Assembly (NCBI GenBank): GCA_033855775.1
Contig: JAWVFT010000041.1
Span: 1-54,751, forward strand
Reading direction: 5' to 3'
DNA length: 54,751 nt
DNA from: DASVTR01 sp033855775
GTDB lineage: Bacteria > Acidobacteriota > Blastocatellia > Pyrinomonadales > Pyrinomonadaceae
Shown: piece after piece, positions 15,183-24,050 of the stretch
Numbering within the stretch: the stretch's first letter is position 1
How the letters are laid out: every line of letters begins with the position of its first letter
Program-made: the position numbers and the translations under genes
Notes under the pieces: model-generated
The model's input: only the letters and a program-made list of their open reading frames with translations
Database searches by the model: none
What the model was told of the DNA's origin: nothing

Positions 15183-15677
15183 ATGATCTTCGTGGCCTTT
15201 GCCGAAAACTCTATTCAACTCGTGCCGGACGGCACGCTTTTTATTCACATCGCACTCATTCTCGTGATGGTGTTCGTTTTGAACAACACGCTTTTCAAGC
15301 CGATCAATCGGATTCTCGAAGAGCGTGAGCGGCGCACGCGCGGGCGTTCGGGCGAGGCGAAAGAAATCTTGCAGCGTGTGGAAGCGGCGACGACGAATTA
15401 CGAGAGAACGTTGCGCGAGGCTCGCGCCGAAGGTTATCGCTTGATGGAGCAGGAGCGCGCGGAGGCTATGAATGAGCGGCAGATAAAGCTCAACACGTTG
15501 CGCGAAGAGATTGGCCGCACCGTCGAAGAAGAGAGAGTGTTGATTCGCGGGCAGGCGACTGATGCGCGCCAGACGCTCGAAGCGGATGCGCGCAGCATCG
15601 CTATTGAGATTGGCTCACAAATTCTGCATCGTCCTGTCGGAAGCATTCCCCGGACGGGCCTGGGTTCCGGCTTATAA
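15183..15677 (+). CDS. atpF': ATP synthase F0 subunit b'
   Basis: Encodes 164 residues. One N-terminal membrane helix (TLFIHIALILVMVFVLNN) is followed by LFKPINRILEERERR and a long charged coiled coil. Together with the next gene it forms the b-b' heterodimer stator typical of photosynthetic and some other bacteria. GAGGG lies before the ATG. It is the first gene of a b'-b-delta-alpha-gamma operon; subunits a and c are not upstream. Confidence 0.88.
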   Translation: MIFVAFAENSIQLVPDGTLFIHIALILVMVFVLNNTLFKPINRILEERERRTRGRSGEAKEILQRVEAATTNYERTLREARAEGYRLMEQERAEAMNERQIKLNTLREEIGRTVEEERVLIRGQATDARQTLEADARSIAIEIGSQILHRPVGSIPRTGLGSGL

Positions 15678-15682
15678 AAGTT

Positions 15683-16228
15683 ATGCTACTTGCTCTTAAC
15701 ATTTTTTCTTTCATTGCCGAAACTGCCGAAGCCGCGCCCTGGTGGAACAAGCCGGGTTTGGAGTTTTGGAAGTTCCTCAATCTCTTCATTTTCGTCGGCG
15801 CGTTGGTTTACATTCTGCGTCGCCCGATTAGCGAAGCGATGCGCGCTCGTCGTGAAGGCATCCGGCGCGACTTGATGCGTGCGCAGGAAGAACGCAACGC
15901 GGCCTTGGCGAAGTTGGAAGAGGTCGAAGCGCGGCTGGCGCGGCTCGATTCGGAAGTGGCGAGCGTCAAGGAACAGGCGCAGCAGGAAGCCGTCGAGGAG
16001 CGCGAGCGGATTACGCGGGCGACGGAGGCGGAAGCGCAGAAGTTGCGTGACCAGGCGCGGCGCGAGATTGAGAGCGCGGGCAAGGCTGCGCGACAGGAGT
16101 TGCGCCAGTACACTGCGGAGCAGAGCGTGCGCCTCGCTGAAGAAGTGATACGCAGGGAGATGCGGCCGGAAGATGACGCGCGCATCCTGAGCTTACAGGT
16201 TGAAGAGTTAGGAGGGGTCAGGCGTTGA
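15683..16228 (+). CDS. atpF: ATP synthase F0 subunit b
   Basis: Encodes 181 residues. The membrane segment (KFLNLFIFVGALVYILRRPI) is followed by a long Arg/Glu/Ala-rich coiled coil that reaches to F1. It starts 5 bp after b' and its stop overlaps the TTG start of atpH. A second b-type gene in tandem shows a heterodimeric stator. Confidence 0.93.
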   Translation: MLLALNIFSFIAETAEAAPWWNKPGLEFWKFLNLFIFVGALVYILRRPISEAMRARREGIRRDLMRAQEERNAALAKLEEVEARLARLDSEVASVKEQAQQEAVEERERITRATEAEAQKLRDQARREIESAGKAARQELRQYTAEQSVRLAEEVIRREMRPEDDARILSLQVEELGGVRR

Positions 16229-16767
16229 GTGTGCAAACGGTAGCGCGCCGGTATGCTGCGGCCTTGGCAGACGTGGTGGTGGCGCGCGGTGAAGCGAGAC
16301 AGGTGCAGGAAGAACTCTCTGCCTGGGAATCGATGCTTCGGAGCAACGCGCAGTTGGCGGAAGTCTTCAGCAATCCGACCATTCCTTACGACAAGAAGCA
16401 AAAGGTTCTCAACGCGCTGATTGCGCGCACGCGCGTTCGTCCGCTGACGGCAAATTTTTTACAAGTGCTTTTGCAGAATCAACGCCTGACCGAACTCGGC
16501 GAGGTAAACAACCGTTTCGCGCAAGTCTTAGACGAGCGTTCGGGGATTGTGTCGGCGCAGGTGACGACGGCGCGGCCCGTGCCGGAAAGCTCGCAGCGGA
16601 CTTTGCGCGAGAAGTTGATGACGATGACGGGCAAGGAAGTGCGCTTGAGTTTTCAGACCGACGAAGAGTTAATCGGCGGCCTCGTCACGCGCATCGGCTC
16701 GACAGTCTACGACGGCTCCGTGCGCACACAGCTACAGCAAGTGAAAGCGAAAATGGCAGGGAAGTAA
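16225..16767 (+). CDS. atpH: ATP synthase F1 subunit delta
   Basis: Encodes 180 residues from a TTG that overlaps the atpF stop by 4 bp. Family features are VARRYAAALADV, NPTIPYDKKQKVLNAL, NFLQVLLQNQRL and the C-terminal LIGGLVTRIGSTVYDGSV. It links the stator to the top of F1. Confidence 0.93.
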   Translation: MSVQTVARRYAAALADVVVARGEARQVQEELSAWESMLRSNAQLAEVFSNPTIPYDKKQKVLNALIARTRVRPLTANFLQVLLQNQRLTELGEVNNRFAQVLDERSGIVSAQVTTARPVPESSQRTLREKLMTMTGKEVRLSFQTDEELIGGLVTRIGSTVYDGSVRTQLQQVKAKMAGK

Positions 16768-16772
16768 TCAAC

Positions 16773-16851
16773 GATGAACGCCGCGACGATGAACGATTGA
16801 GCGATGAATGAAAGCCTTGCTTTGAGGGCTTCAACCGTCGCGGCGTTCATC
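16773..16851. repeat. Long inverted repeat between atpH and atpA
   Basis: GATGAACGCCGCGACG (16773-16788) has an exact reverse complement at 16836-16851. The 47-nt spacer holds more GATGAA-like words and an inner small hairpin (AAAGCC with GGGCTT). It has no T-run. It ends 30 bp before the atpA ATG and could modulate translation or processing within the operon. It belongs to the class of repeat hairpins seen at several junctions in this window. Confidence 0.7.
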
Positions 16852-16881
16852 CTTGCTGTCGTTCTTAATCTTGAGGATGAT

Positions 16882-18420
16882 ATGGAACCGATTAGAGCTA
16901 ACGAGATTAACGACATCATTCGCCAGCAGATCGAGAATTTCGAGACGGGCGTGACCGTCACGGAAGTCGGCACGGTGATTAAGGTGGGCGACGGCATCGC
17001 GGAGATTCACGGGCTTGAGAAAGTGATGGCCGGCGAGTTGTTGGACTTTCCGCATGAGGTGCGCGGGCTGGCTTTGAATCTTGAGGAAGACAAAGTGGGC
17101 GCGGTGCTCTTCGGCGATTTTCAGACCATCAAGGAAGGCGACATGGTGAAGCGCACGGGCCGCATCATGGAAGTGCCTGTGGGCGACGCCATGATTGGTC
17201 GCGTCGTCAACGCCCTGGGCCAACCGATTGACGAGCGCGGGCCAATCCTGACGGATGAGTTCAACTCCATCGAACGCATCGCGCCGGGCATCATTGACCG
17301 CCAGCCCGTAAAGGAGCCTTTGCAGACGGGCTTGAAGGCGATTGACGCGATGGTGCCCATCGGTCGCGGCCAGCGCGAGTTGATTATCGGCGACCGCCAG
17401 ACGGGCAAGACTGCCGTTGCGGTTGACACCATCATCAACCAAAAAGGGAAAGACGTTATCTGCATCTACGTCGCCATCGGCCAGAAGGCTTCGACCGTGG
17501 CGCAGGTCGTCAAGACTTTGCAGGACAACGGCGCGATGGACTACACGATTGTCGTCAAGGCGACTGCTTCAGACCCGGCGGCGATGCAGTTTCTGGCGCC
17601 CTACTCAGGCGTCGCCATCGGCGAATACTTCCGCGACAACGGACGCCACGCCCTGACGATTTACGACGACCTTTCAAAGCAGGCCGCGGCCTATCGTGAA
17701 ATCTCGCTGCTGCTGCGACGCCCGCCAGGCCGCGAAGCGTATCCGGGCGACGTGTTCTATCTACACTCGCGCTTGCTTGAGCGCGCCGCCAAGATGTCGG
17801 ACGACAAGGGCGGCGGCTCCTTGACGAGCTTGCCGATTATCGAGACGCAGGCGGGCGACATCTCAGCTTATATTCCGACCAACGTCATCTCGATTACCGA
17901 CGGCCAAATCTTCCTCGAAGCAGACCTCTTCAACAGCGGCATTCGTCCGGCCATCAACGTCGGCAACTCCGTTTCGCGCGTCGGCGGCTCGGCGCAGATT
18001 AAGGCGATGAAGGCCGTGGCGGGAACCCTGCGGATTGACCTCGCGCAGTTTCGTGAGTTGCAGGCGTTCGCGCAGTTCGGCTCAGACCTTGACCAGGCGA
18101 CGCAGAATCAGATTGCGCGCGGCCAACGGCTGACGGAAGTTTTGAAGCAGCCGCAGTATCAACCGATAGATGTCGAGAAGCAGGTGCTCATCATCTGGGC
18201 CGCGACCAACGGCAAGCTCGACGACGTGCCGGTCGAGAACGTGCGTCGCTTCGAGACGGAACTCCTGCGCTTCGTCGAAAACTCGCATCCGAGCCTCCTG
18301 CAAAACATACGCGAGAAGAAGAACCTGACGGACGACATCAAGGCTGACCTTAATCAAGTCCTCAACGACTTCAAAGAACGTTGGGCCGAGGAAACGAGAG
18401 TCGCCGCCGCGGCGGTATAA
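16882..18420 (+). CDS. atpA: ATP synthase F1 subunit alpha
   Basis: Encodes 512 residues from the ATG at 16882 (MEPIRANEINDIIRQQIENF), the usual alpha N-terminus. An in-frame ATG at 16804 would translate through the inverted repeat and is rejected. Walker A is GDRQTGKTAV; the noncatalytic-site region is IYVAIGQKASTVAQVV; the arginine motif lies in INVGNSVSRVGGSAQIKAMK. Length is normal. The hairpin at 18422-18531 lies directly downstream. Confidence 0.97.
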   Translation: MEPIRANEINDIIRQQIENFETGVTVTEVGTVIKVGDGIAEIHGLEKVMAGELLDFPHEVRGLALNLEEDKVGAVLFGDFQTIKEGDMVKRTGRIMEVPVGDAMIGRVVNALGQPIDERGPILTDEFNSIERIAPGIIDRQPVKEPLQTGLKAIDAMVPIGRGQRELIIGDRQTGKTAVAVDTIINQKGKDVICIYVAIGQKASTVAQVVKTLQDNGAMDYTIVVKATASDPAAMQFLAPYSGVAIGEYFRDNGRHALTIYDDLSKQAAAYREISLLLRRPPGREAYPGDVFYLHSRLLERAAKMSDDKGGGSLTSLPIIETQAGDISAYIPTNVISITDGQIFLEADLFNSGIRPAINVGNSVSRVGGSAQIKAMKAVAGTLRIDLAQFRELQAFAQFGSDLDQATQNQIARGQRLTEVLKQPQYQPIDVEKQVLIIWAATNGKLDDVPVENVRRFETELLRFVENSHPSLLQNIREKKNLTDDIKADLNQVLNDFKERWAEETRVAAAAV

Positions 18421-18421
18421 G

Positions 18422-18531
18422 AGCAGTGATGGGTGACGAGTGACGAGCAGCAAGTTAAGACAACCCGCTCGTCGCTCGTCGCTTGTTTCTTACTCTTGCT
18501 CGTCACTCGTCACTCGTCACTTGTCACTTAA
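18422..18531. repeat. Heptamer-repeat hairpin (GTGACGA type)
   Basis: The left arm has repeated GTGACGA words (from 18427), and the right arm repeats TCACTCG (18499-18525), so the whole forms a long imperfect stem with an inner pair GCTCGTCGCTCGTCGC. It fills the atpA-atpG gap and ends seven bases before the atpG ATG. No ribosome binding site for atpG is visible. The same word family appears at 39002-39117. Confidence 0.8.
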
Positions 18532-18537
18532 TTTCAT

Positions 18538-19434
18538 ATGGCAAATCTTTTAGACATCCGCCGCCGCATCAAGTCGGTGAAGAACACGCAGCAGATTACG
18601 AAGGCGATGAAGATGCTGTCGGCTGCGAAGCTGAAGCGCTCGCAGGATATGGTCGTGTCGGCTCGCCCCTTTGCGAACAAGATGATGCAGGTCTTGGGCG
18701 AACTCGCTTCGCACACGGACGAGAATTTTCATCATCCGCTGTTGGACGCGCGCGGCGACCAGCGTTATCTCATCGTGCTCGTGACGGCTGATAAAGGCTT
18801 GGCGGGCGGCTTCAATTCCAACCTCATCAAAGCGGCGCAGGCTTTCATGCGCGAACATGAGGGCAAGGATTTTGTGATGATGCCGGTCGGGCGCAAAGGG
18901 CGAGATTTCTTCCGCCGCCGCAACGTCAAGTTTCTGCAAGAGTACATCGGGATGACGGGCAAGGGGCGCGTGGATTATTCGGAGGCCGTCTCGGTCGCGC
19001 GCGAGGTCATCAAAAACTTTACGGAAGACGAGACGCTCGATAAAGCTTTTTTGATTTACAACGAGTTCAAGTCTGTGCTGCAACAGCGCGTCGTGATAGA
19101 GCAGTTGTTGCCCGTCTCGCGCGCGACCGAAGGCGGCGAAGCCGCGACGACGGATGAAGCGGGGCGTCCGGTTAATCTGACGGACTACATTTACGAGCAG
19201 CCGCCGGAGGCGATTTTCGCTCGCTTGCTGCCGCGCCTCATCGAGACGCAAATCTTCCGCGCCTTGCTCGAATCCGTCGCCTCCGAGCATGGCGCGCGGA
19301 TGACCGCGATGGACTCCGCGACGAAGAACGCGGGCGAGCTAATCAGTTCGCTGACGCTCAACATGAACCGCATCCGTCAGGCCGCCATCACCAACGAGAT
19401 TATCGAAGTCGTCTCCGGCGCCTCCGCGATGTAG
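18538..19434 (+). CDS. atpG: ATP synthase F1 subunit gamma
   Basis: Encodes 298 residues. The N-terminal helix is LLDIRRRIKSVKNTQQITKA followed by MKMLSAAKLKRSQ; the C-terminal signature is MDSATKNAGELISSLTLNMN followed by RIRQAAITNEI. It is the rotor shaft. A hairpin of tandem heptamers, not a Shine-Dalgarno, precedes its ATG. The operon ends here; beta and epsilon are not in the window. Confidence 0.97.
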   Translation: MANLLDIRRRIKSVKNTQQITKAMKMLSAAKLKRSQDMVVSARPFANKMMQVLGELASHTDENFHHPLLDARGDQRYLIVLVTADKGLAGGFNSNLIKAAQAFMREHEGKDFVMMPVGRKGRDFFRRRNVKFLQEYIGMTGKGRVDYSEAVSVAREVIKNFTEDETLDKAFLIYNEFKSVLQQRVVIEQLLPVSRATEGGEAATTDEAGRPVNLTDYIYEQPPEAIFARLLPRLIETQIFRALLESVASEHGARMTAMDSATKNAGELISSLTLNMNRIRQAAITNEIIEVVSGASAM

Positions 19435-19522
19435 CAAGGCAAAAGCGAAAAGCAAAAGGAAGCAACCTTTGCTGTCTAGCTTGCGTGAAACGAGCTTTCA
19501 GGCGCAGACAATTATAAGAGAG

Positions 19523-19558
19523 AAGGGAAGCAGCGTGCGGCTTCCCTTTTCTTTTCTC
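19523..19558 (+). terminator. Rho-independent terminator after atpG
   Basis: AAGGGAAGC (19523-19531) and GCTTCCCTT (19540-19548) form a 9-bp stem with an 8-nt loop, followed by a T-rich tail (TTCTTTTCTC). It ends the ATP synthase operon. Confidence 0.85.
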
Positions 19559-19662
19559 TGTCAGCGATTGCCATCTGCGTTCAACTGAAACTTGTGAGCG
19601 TTGTTCCGCAAACGAGCGATGAAATTTAAGCGAGCGATCTTTGTTTTCCAGGCTGAACGCTG

Positions 19663-20208
19663 ATGGCCGCCGACTTTATAAAGATGATAGCCAAGAGTGA
19701 ACAGACGAATATTGACGCAGGCGCGAGCGGGTGGCGACGGCGCGTGTGGCGTTACGGGCCGCTCTTGCTGTGGATGGCTTTCATCTCGTTCGCTTCGACC
19801 GGAGAATTTTCAGCAGCCAACACATCTCGCATCATCGGGCCGCTGCTGCGCTGGCTCTTTCCGAACATCAGCCCGGAGCAGATTGCGCACGCGCATTTTC
19901 TCGTTCGCAAGGCCGCGCATTTTACGGAGTACGCTATCTGCGCGTTGCTCGCCGCCCGCGCTCTGGCCGCTTCGTCGCGGGGCGCGTTGCGGCGTGGTTG
20001 GTTCTTCATTTCGCTCTTGCTCATCATCGCTTACGCTTTGTTCGACGAGTATCATCAGAGCTTCGTCGCGTCGCGCACCGCTTCCATTTACGACAGCCTG
20101 ATTGATATATCGGGCGGCGTCTGCGCGCTTGCGCTCTACGCGCTGTGGCGTAGAAGAAAGTCCAAAGTCCAAAGTCCAAAGTCCAAGGTCAAGACACAGA
20201 GCTTCTGA
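19663..20208 (+). CDS. VanZ-like membrane protein
   Basis: Encodes 181 residues with about four membrane segments (GPLLLWMAFISFAS, YAICALLAARALAA, WFFISLLLIIAYALF, ISGGVCALALYALW). The VanZ motifs RKAAHFTEYAICALL and FDEYHQSFVASRTAS followed by YDSLIDISGG are present. VanZ proteins are linked to glycopeptide tolerance in some bacteria, but most are of unknown role. The last 15 residues (KSKVQSPKSKVKTQSF) come from a heptamer repeat that runs past the stop codon. Confidence 0.88.
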   Translation: MAADFIKMIAKSEQTNIDAGASGWRRRVWRYGPLLLWMAFISFASTGEFSAANTSRIIGPLLRWLFPNISPEQIAHAHFLVRKAAHFTEYAICALLAARALAASSRGALRRGWFFISLLLIIAYALFDEYHQSFVASRTASIYDSLIDISGGVCALALYALWRRRKSKVQSPKSKVKTQSF

Positions 20209-20260
20209 CTTTAGAGCCTGGACTTTAGACCTTTGAACTTTGGACTTTGGACTTCTTTTC
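20152..20260. repeat. Heptamer-repeat hairpin (AAAGTCC type)
   Basis: The left arm has four AAAGTCC copies (20157-20185); the right arm has GGACTTT copies up to 20252. They form a long stem with a small loop region. The left arm is also the 3' coding end of the VanZ gene. There is no long T-run, but the stem ends in CTTCTTTTC. The same word family occurs at 38385-38467. Confidence 0.85.
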
Positions 20261-20390
20261 GTGCAATATTCTCAGCGAATAGTCGTCCCCGTAGATGCTT
20301 GAACCCTGCAACCTGTTCTAACGTATAATACCGGGCGGCCAAGACCACTGGAAATCAACCGGGCCGCATAAAAGGAGATTGAAAAACGAC

Positions 20391-21572
20391 ATGGGCATAT
20401 TTGACGCCATCCGCTCGCAGTTTATTGAGGTCATCGAGTGGCTCGACGATTCGGGCAACACGATGCTCTATCGGTTCCCCGTCAATAATCAGGAGATTAA
20501 AAACGGCGCGAAGCTCACCGTGCGTGAATCGCAGGTGGCCGTCTTCGTTTTTCAAGGACAGATTGCAGACGTTTTCCCTCCCGGCCTGCACACGATTGAC
20601 GGCGGCAACACGCCCGTCCTGTCAAAGCTCGGCGCGTGGAAATACGGCTTCAATTCGCCCTTCAAAGCGGAGGTCTATTTCGTCAACACCAAGCAGTTCA
20701 CAGACCTCAAGTGGGGAACGATGAACCCGATTATGATGCGCGACGCGGACTTCGGAATGGTGCGCCTGCGCGCCTTCGGCATCTACTCGATGCGCGTCAC
20801 AGACCCGCGCGCTTTCATCAAGGAAGCCGCCGGAACCAACGGGCGTTTCGAGACGGAAGACATCGAAGGCCAGTTGAAGCGCACGCTCGTCAGCGGCTTC
20901 ACCGATGCCCTCGGCGAATCGAAAATCGCGGCCCTCGACTTAGCGTCGAACTACGATGAGTTGAGCACGTTCGCCCGCACGAAATTGAACGAAGAGTTCA
21001 AATCCTTCGGCCTTGAGTTGACCAAGTTCTTCGTCGAGAACATCTCTCTGCCGCCGGAGGTCGAAGCCGCGATGGACAAGCGCACTTCGATGGGCGTCAT
21101 CGGCGATGTCAATCGCTACGCGCAGTTTCAGGCGGCGGACGCGATGCGCGATGCGGCCAACAATCCTTCGGGCGGCGCAGGCACCGGAGCCGGGCTCGGC
21201 GCGGGCTTTGCGATGGGCAACATGATGGTCGGGCAGATGGCGAACGCGATGAACCAGCCGCAGCAACAACAGTCGCAGGGCGGCGCGGCGGGCGCGCAGG
21301 CGACGAAGTGCCCGAAGTGCGGCGCGGCGAATGTCGGCCCTTCCAAGTTCTGCAACGAGTGCGGAGCGAAGCTTGAAACGAGCGGCCAGACTGTGCCATG
21401 CGTTCAGTGTGGCGCGCAGTTGAAAGAGGGCGCGAAGTTCTGCAACGACTGCGGAGCCAAGCAGGAAAAGCAGAAGTGCCCGAACTGTCAGGCCGAGGCC
21501 GCGCCTGGCGCGAAGTTCTGCAACGAGTGCGGCACGAAGATAGAAGCGGCCACGCCGCCGCCAGCCGCTTAA
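20391..21572 (+). CDS. SPFH-domain protein with C-terminal zinc ribbons
   Basis: Encodes 393 residues. The N-terminal 230 residues resemble the SPFH/band-7 proteins of the YdjI type (IFDAIRSQFIEVIEWLDDSG, then AVFVFQGQIADVFPPGLHTI and FVNTKQFTDLKWGT). A Gly/Met/Gln-rich linker follows. The C-terminus has three zinc ribbons: CPKCGAANVGPSKFCNECG, CVQCGAQLKEGAKFCNDCG and CPNCQAEAAPGAKFCNECG. The ATG at 20391 is chosen; AAGGAG lies 13 bp upstream. Members are thought to organise membrane-associated assemblies; the partner is not known. Confidence 0.88.
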   Translation: MGIFDAIRSQFIEVIEWLDDSGNTMLYRFPVNNQEIKNGAKLTVRESQVAVFVFQGQIADVFPPGLHTIDGGNTPVLSKLGAWKYGFNSPFKAEVYFVNTKQFTDLKWGTMNPIMMRDADFGMVRLRAFGIYSMRVTDPRAFIKEAAGTNGRFETEDIEGQLKRTLVSGFTDALGESKIAALDLASNYDELSTFARTKLNEEFKSFGLELTKFFVENISLPPEVEAAMDKRTSMGVIGDVNRYAQFQAADAMRDAANNPSGGAGTGAGLGAGFAMGNMMVGQMANAMNQPQQQQSQGGAAGAQATKCPKCGAANVGPSKFCNECGAKLETSGQTVPCVQCGAQLKEGAKFCNDCGAKQEKQKCPNCQAEAAPGAKFCNECGTKIEAATPPPAA

Positions 21573-21631
21573 AGCCCTTCGTCTGAAGTGAACACACGAA
21601 GACGCGCGCCTTCATCTTTCGCGTCGGAAGT

Positions 21632-21682
21632 AACGAGCCGGACAGCCTTGGCCCTGACAAGCAGTCCGGCTCGTTCTCTTTG
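21632..21682 (+). terminator. Rho-independent terminator
   Basis: AACGAGCCGGAC (21632-21643) and GTCCGGCTCGTT (21664-21675) form a 12-bp stem over a 20-nt loop, followed by CTCTTTG. It ends the SPFH gene; the rest of the gap to 21843 shows nothing clear. Confidence 0.75.
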
Positions 21683-21843
21683 TCATCTCTTTGTTGTGCG
21701 GCTCGTTCGTTCGTCACAAAACACTCGTCACAAAAAATCGCGGCAAACTAAATTCCGTATGCGCGCCGTATAAATGTTATGCTTTGCGCATCTAACCTAC
21801 GAACACCGGGAATTGTCCATAGCAAAGGAAGTTAGCGCTTGTT

Positions 21844-23115
21844 ATGCTAAAAGATATTGGCGGAGCGCGCCGCGTTGTGATTACAGGGATGGGCTGTGTG
21901 ACGCCCATCGGCATCGGGCGCGAGGCTTACTGGCGCGCGCTGCTGGCGGGCGAGAGCGGCGTGCGGCGCATCCAGAGTTTCGAGTTGCCGGACAGCGCGC
22001 CCGTCAAGATAGCTGCCGAAGTGCGCGGCTTCGATTGGGAAGCCCAACTCAATCCGAAAGACCGCAAGCACGTTCCGCGCACAGTCCCGCTGGCTCTCGC
22101 CGCCGCGCGCGAAGCTCTCGCCGACGCGGGCCTCGCCCCGGATGATTTTAGTTTGGACGAACGCCGCGCCGTCGGCGTCATGCTCGGCACGGGCGGCGGC
22201 GGCCTCGCTTTCACCGAACAGCAATACGCGCACTGGTACGCGGGCCACGGCAACAAGGCCAGCGTCTACACGATTCCTTCCTCAACGCACGGCGGACTCT
22301 CTTCCGAACTCTCGATGGCCTTCGGCTTGCGCGGCCTCTCGCACATCATCTCGACGGGCTGCACCAGTTCGACCGACGCCATCGCCTACGCCGCCGAGCA
22401 CATCGCTCTGGGGCGGCTGGACGCGATGCTGGCGGGCGGCGTTGACGCTCCCATCGCGCCCGGCATTCTCGCCGGGTTCAACTTGATGACGGTCTTGACG
22501 ACCGAGTGGAACGACGAGCCGCAGCGCGCCTCGCGTCCATTCTCGCGCGACCGTTCCGGCATCGTGCTCGGCGAAGGCTCATGGATTTACGTGCTCGAAG
22601 AAAGGGAGCGAGCCTTGAAGCGCGGCGTCAAAATCTATGCGGAGATAACGGGCTACGGCGCGACTTGCGACGCTTATCATCGCGTCCGCCTCGAAGAGAA
22701 CGGCGAAGAGCCTGCGCACGCCATGTGTCTGGCGATGACGGACGCGCGCCGCTCGCCCGCCGACATTGATTACGTCAACCTGCACGGCACTTCCACCCTT
22801 CTCAACGACCGCATCGAAACGCACGCGCTCAAGCTCGCCCTTCGTGAACAGGCTGCGCGGATTCCGATGTCCGCCACCAAGTCGCAACTCGGCCACCCGC
22901 AGGGAGCGAGCGGAGCCGCCGGGCTCGGCGCCGCTCTGTGCGCCATGCAGACCGGCATGATTCCCCCGACCATCAACCTGGACGAACCCGACCCCGATTG
23001 CGACTTGGACTACGTTCCCAACCGCGCACGCGAAGGGCGCGTCCATGTCGCGCTCTGCAACTGCATCGGCTTCGGCTCGAAGAACAGCGCGCTCATCATC
23101 GAAAAGCATGGATGA
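21844..23115 (+). CDS. FabF-like beta-ketoacyl-ACP synthase
   Basis: Encodes 423 residues with a type II ketosynthase fold. VVITGMGCVTPIG is the N-terminal motif. The catalytic cysteine is in STGCTSSTDAI, and the two histidines are in NLHGTST and QLGHPQGASG, so the enzyme looks active. It condenses an acyl-thioester with malonyl-ACP. AAAGGAAG lies 12 bp before the ATG. Its stop overlaps the ATG of the methyltransferase by ATGA. It differs from fatty-acid FabF at the second His loop (GHPQGASG rather than GHLLGAAG), hinting at secondary metabolism. Confidence 0.9.
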   Translation: MLKDIGGARRVVITGMGCVTPIGIGREAYWRALLAGESGVRRIQSFELPDSAPVKIAAEVRGFDWEAQLNPKDRKHVPRTVPLALAAAREALADAGLAPDDFSLDERRAVGVMLGTGGGGLAFTEQQYAHWYAGHGNKASVYTIPSSTHGGLSSELSMAFGLRGLSHIISTGCTSSTDAIAYAAEHIALGRLDAMLAGGVDAPIAPGILAGFNLMTVLTTEWNDEPQRASRPFSRDRSGIVLGEGSWIYVLEERERALKRGVKIYAEITGYGATCDAYHRVRLEENGEEPAHAMCLAMTDARRSPADIDYVNLHGTSTLLNDRIETHALKLALREQAARIPMSATKSQLGHPQGASGAAGLGAALCAMQTGMIPPTINLDEPDPDCDLDYVPNRAREGRVHVALCNCIGFGSKNSALIIEKHG

Positions 23116-24050
23116 CGGCGGAGGGAACAAGGATGAGGGACGAAGAGAACTTTGACGCGTTAACACGGCAACGCGGAGACGCGGAGACACGGAGACGCGG
23201 AGACGCGGGGAAAGAGAAAGAACCGTTCGTGTTTCAGTCAACTACTTCTCATTCACTGACAGATTCTTCGCCGCGTCCCCTTGATTCTTCGCCGCGTCTC
23301 CGCGTCTCCGCGTCAACGCGTCCGTCCCTGCTTCCTTCCTTTCATCATCGCAGCTACGAGCTTGAGCATCTTGACAAGGGCGATTACACGGCGGAGGAGT
23401 ATGAAGGCTGTCTGGTCGAGTTGCGGCTTGTCAATCGTTACCTTGGAGACACGCGCGCCCTGCGCCGTTCGTTGTTGCCTGCGATTGAGCGCGCGGGCTT
23501 GAAGGAATTTTCCGTGTTGGATGTCGGGGCTGGCTCCGGCGAGTTGTTGCGTGTGATTGACGTTTGGGCGCGGGCGACGAATCGAGCCGCGCATCTCAGC
23601 GGGCTTGAACTAAACGCGCGCTCCGCTCGCTCTATCCTTGAAGAGTCGCGTGACTCTGCATCCATCAGCGCGGTGCGCGGCGATGCGTTGCGGCTCCCCT
23701 TCAAGGACGATAGTTTCGATTACGTCATCTGTTCGTTGTTTACGCATCACTTCACGGACGAACTCGTCGCCGCAGTCCTCAATGAGATGAGCCGCGTGGC
23801 TCGTCGCAGCATCTTCGTCATAGACCTTCATCGTCATGCGGTCGCATATTATTTCTACACGACGATTGGCCGCCTCTTCCTGCACAATCGCCTCCTGCGT
23901 GAAGACGGCGCGCTCTCCATCCTGCGCAGCTTTCGCCCCGCGGAGTTGCGTCGTCTGGCCGGGCAGGCCGGACTCAAAAGCGTCAAGGTCGAGCGGCGCT
24001 TTCCTTATCGTCTGGTGTTGAGCGCGAGCAAAGCTGAAAGGTCGAGTTGA
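23112..24050 (+). CDS. SAM-dependent methyltransferase with repeat-derived N-terminal insert
   Basis: Encodes 312 residues from an ATG (23112) that overlaps the ketosynthase stop; a second in-frame ATG is at 23133. The class I methyltransferase part starts near HRSYELEHLDKGDYTAEEYE. Motif I is VLDVGAGSGELLRVI; post-I LSGLELNARS; motif II-III region SISAVRGDALRLPFKDDSFD. About residues 15-75 are low-complexity (RQRGDAETRRRGDAG and SPRLRVSASTRPS) and are encoded by a repeat hairpin (23154-23323), so part of the protein is derived from a repeat. The next gene overlaps the stop by one base. Confidence 0.85.
   Translation: MTAEGTRMRDEENFDALTRQRGDAETRRRGDAGKEKEPFVFQSTTSHSLTDSSPRPLDSSPRLRVSASTRPSLLPSFHHRSYELEHLDKGDYTAEEYEGCLVELRLVNRYLGDTRALRRSLLPAIERAGLKEFSVLDVGAGSGELLRVIDVWARATNRAAHLSGLELNARSARSILEESRDSASISAVRGDALRLPFKDDSFDYVICSLFTHHFTDELVAAVLNEMSRVARRSIFVIDLHRHAVAYYFYTTIGRLFLHNRLLREDGALSILRSFRPAELRRLAGQAGLKSVKVERRFPYRLVLSASKAERSS
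23154..23323. repeat. In-frame repeat hairpin (ACGCGGAG type)
   Basis: The left arm (23154-23215) has tandem ACGCGGAG/ACACGGAG words; the right arm (23268-23323) has GCGTCTCC words and ends GTCAACGCGTCC, matching GACGCGTTAAC at the left edge. It is a long imperfect inverted repeat inside the methyltransferase frame, which stays open through both arms. Confidence 0.85.

Noticed and set aside
16804..16881. Upstream ATG for atpA at 16804
   Set aside because: It would add 26 hydrophobic residues encoded by the inverted repeat; MEPIRANEIN at 16882 is the family N-terminus.
18550..19290. Long open frame opposite atpG
   Set aside because: It lies entirely inside a gene with a clear family match on the other strand; its composition is Arg/His-rich, as for a frame shadow.
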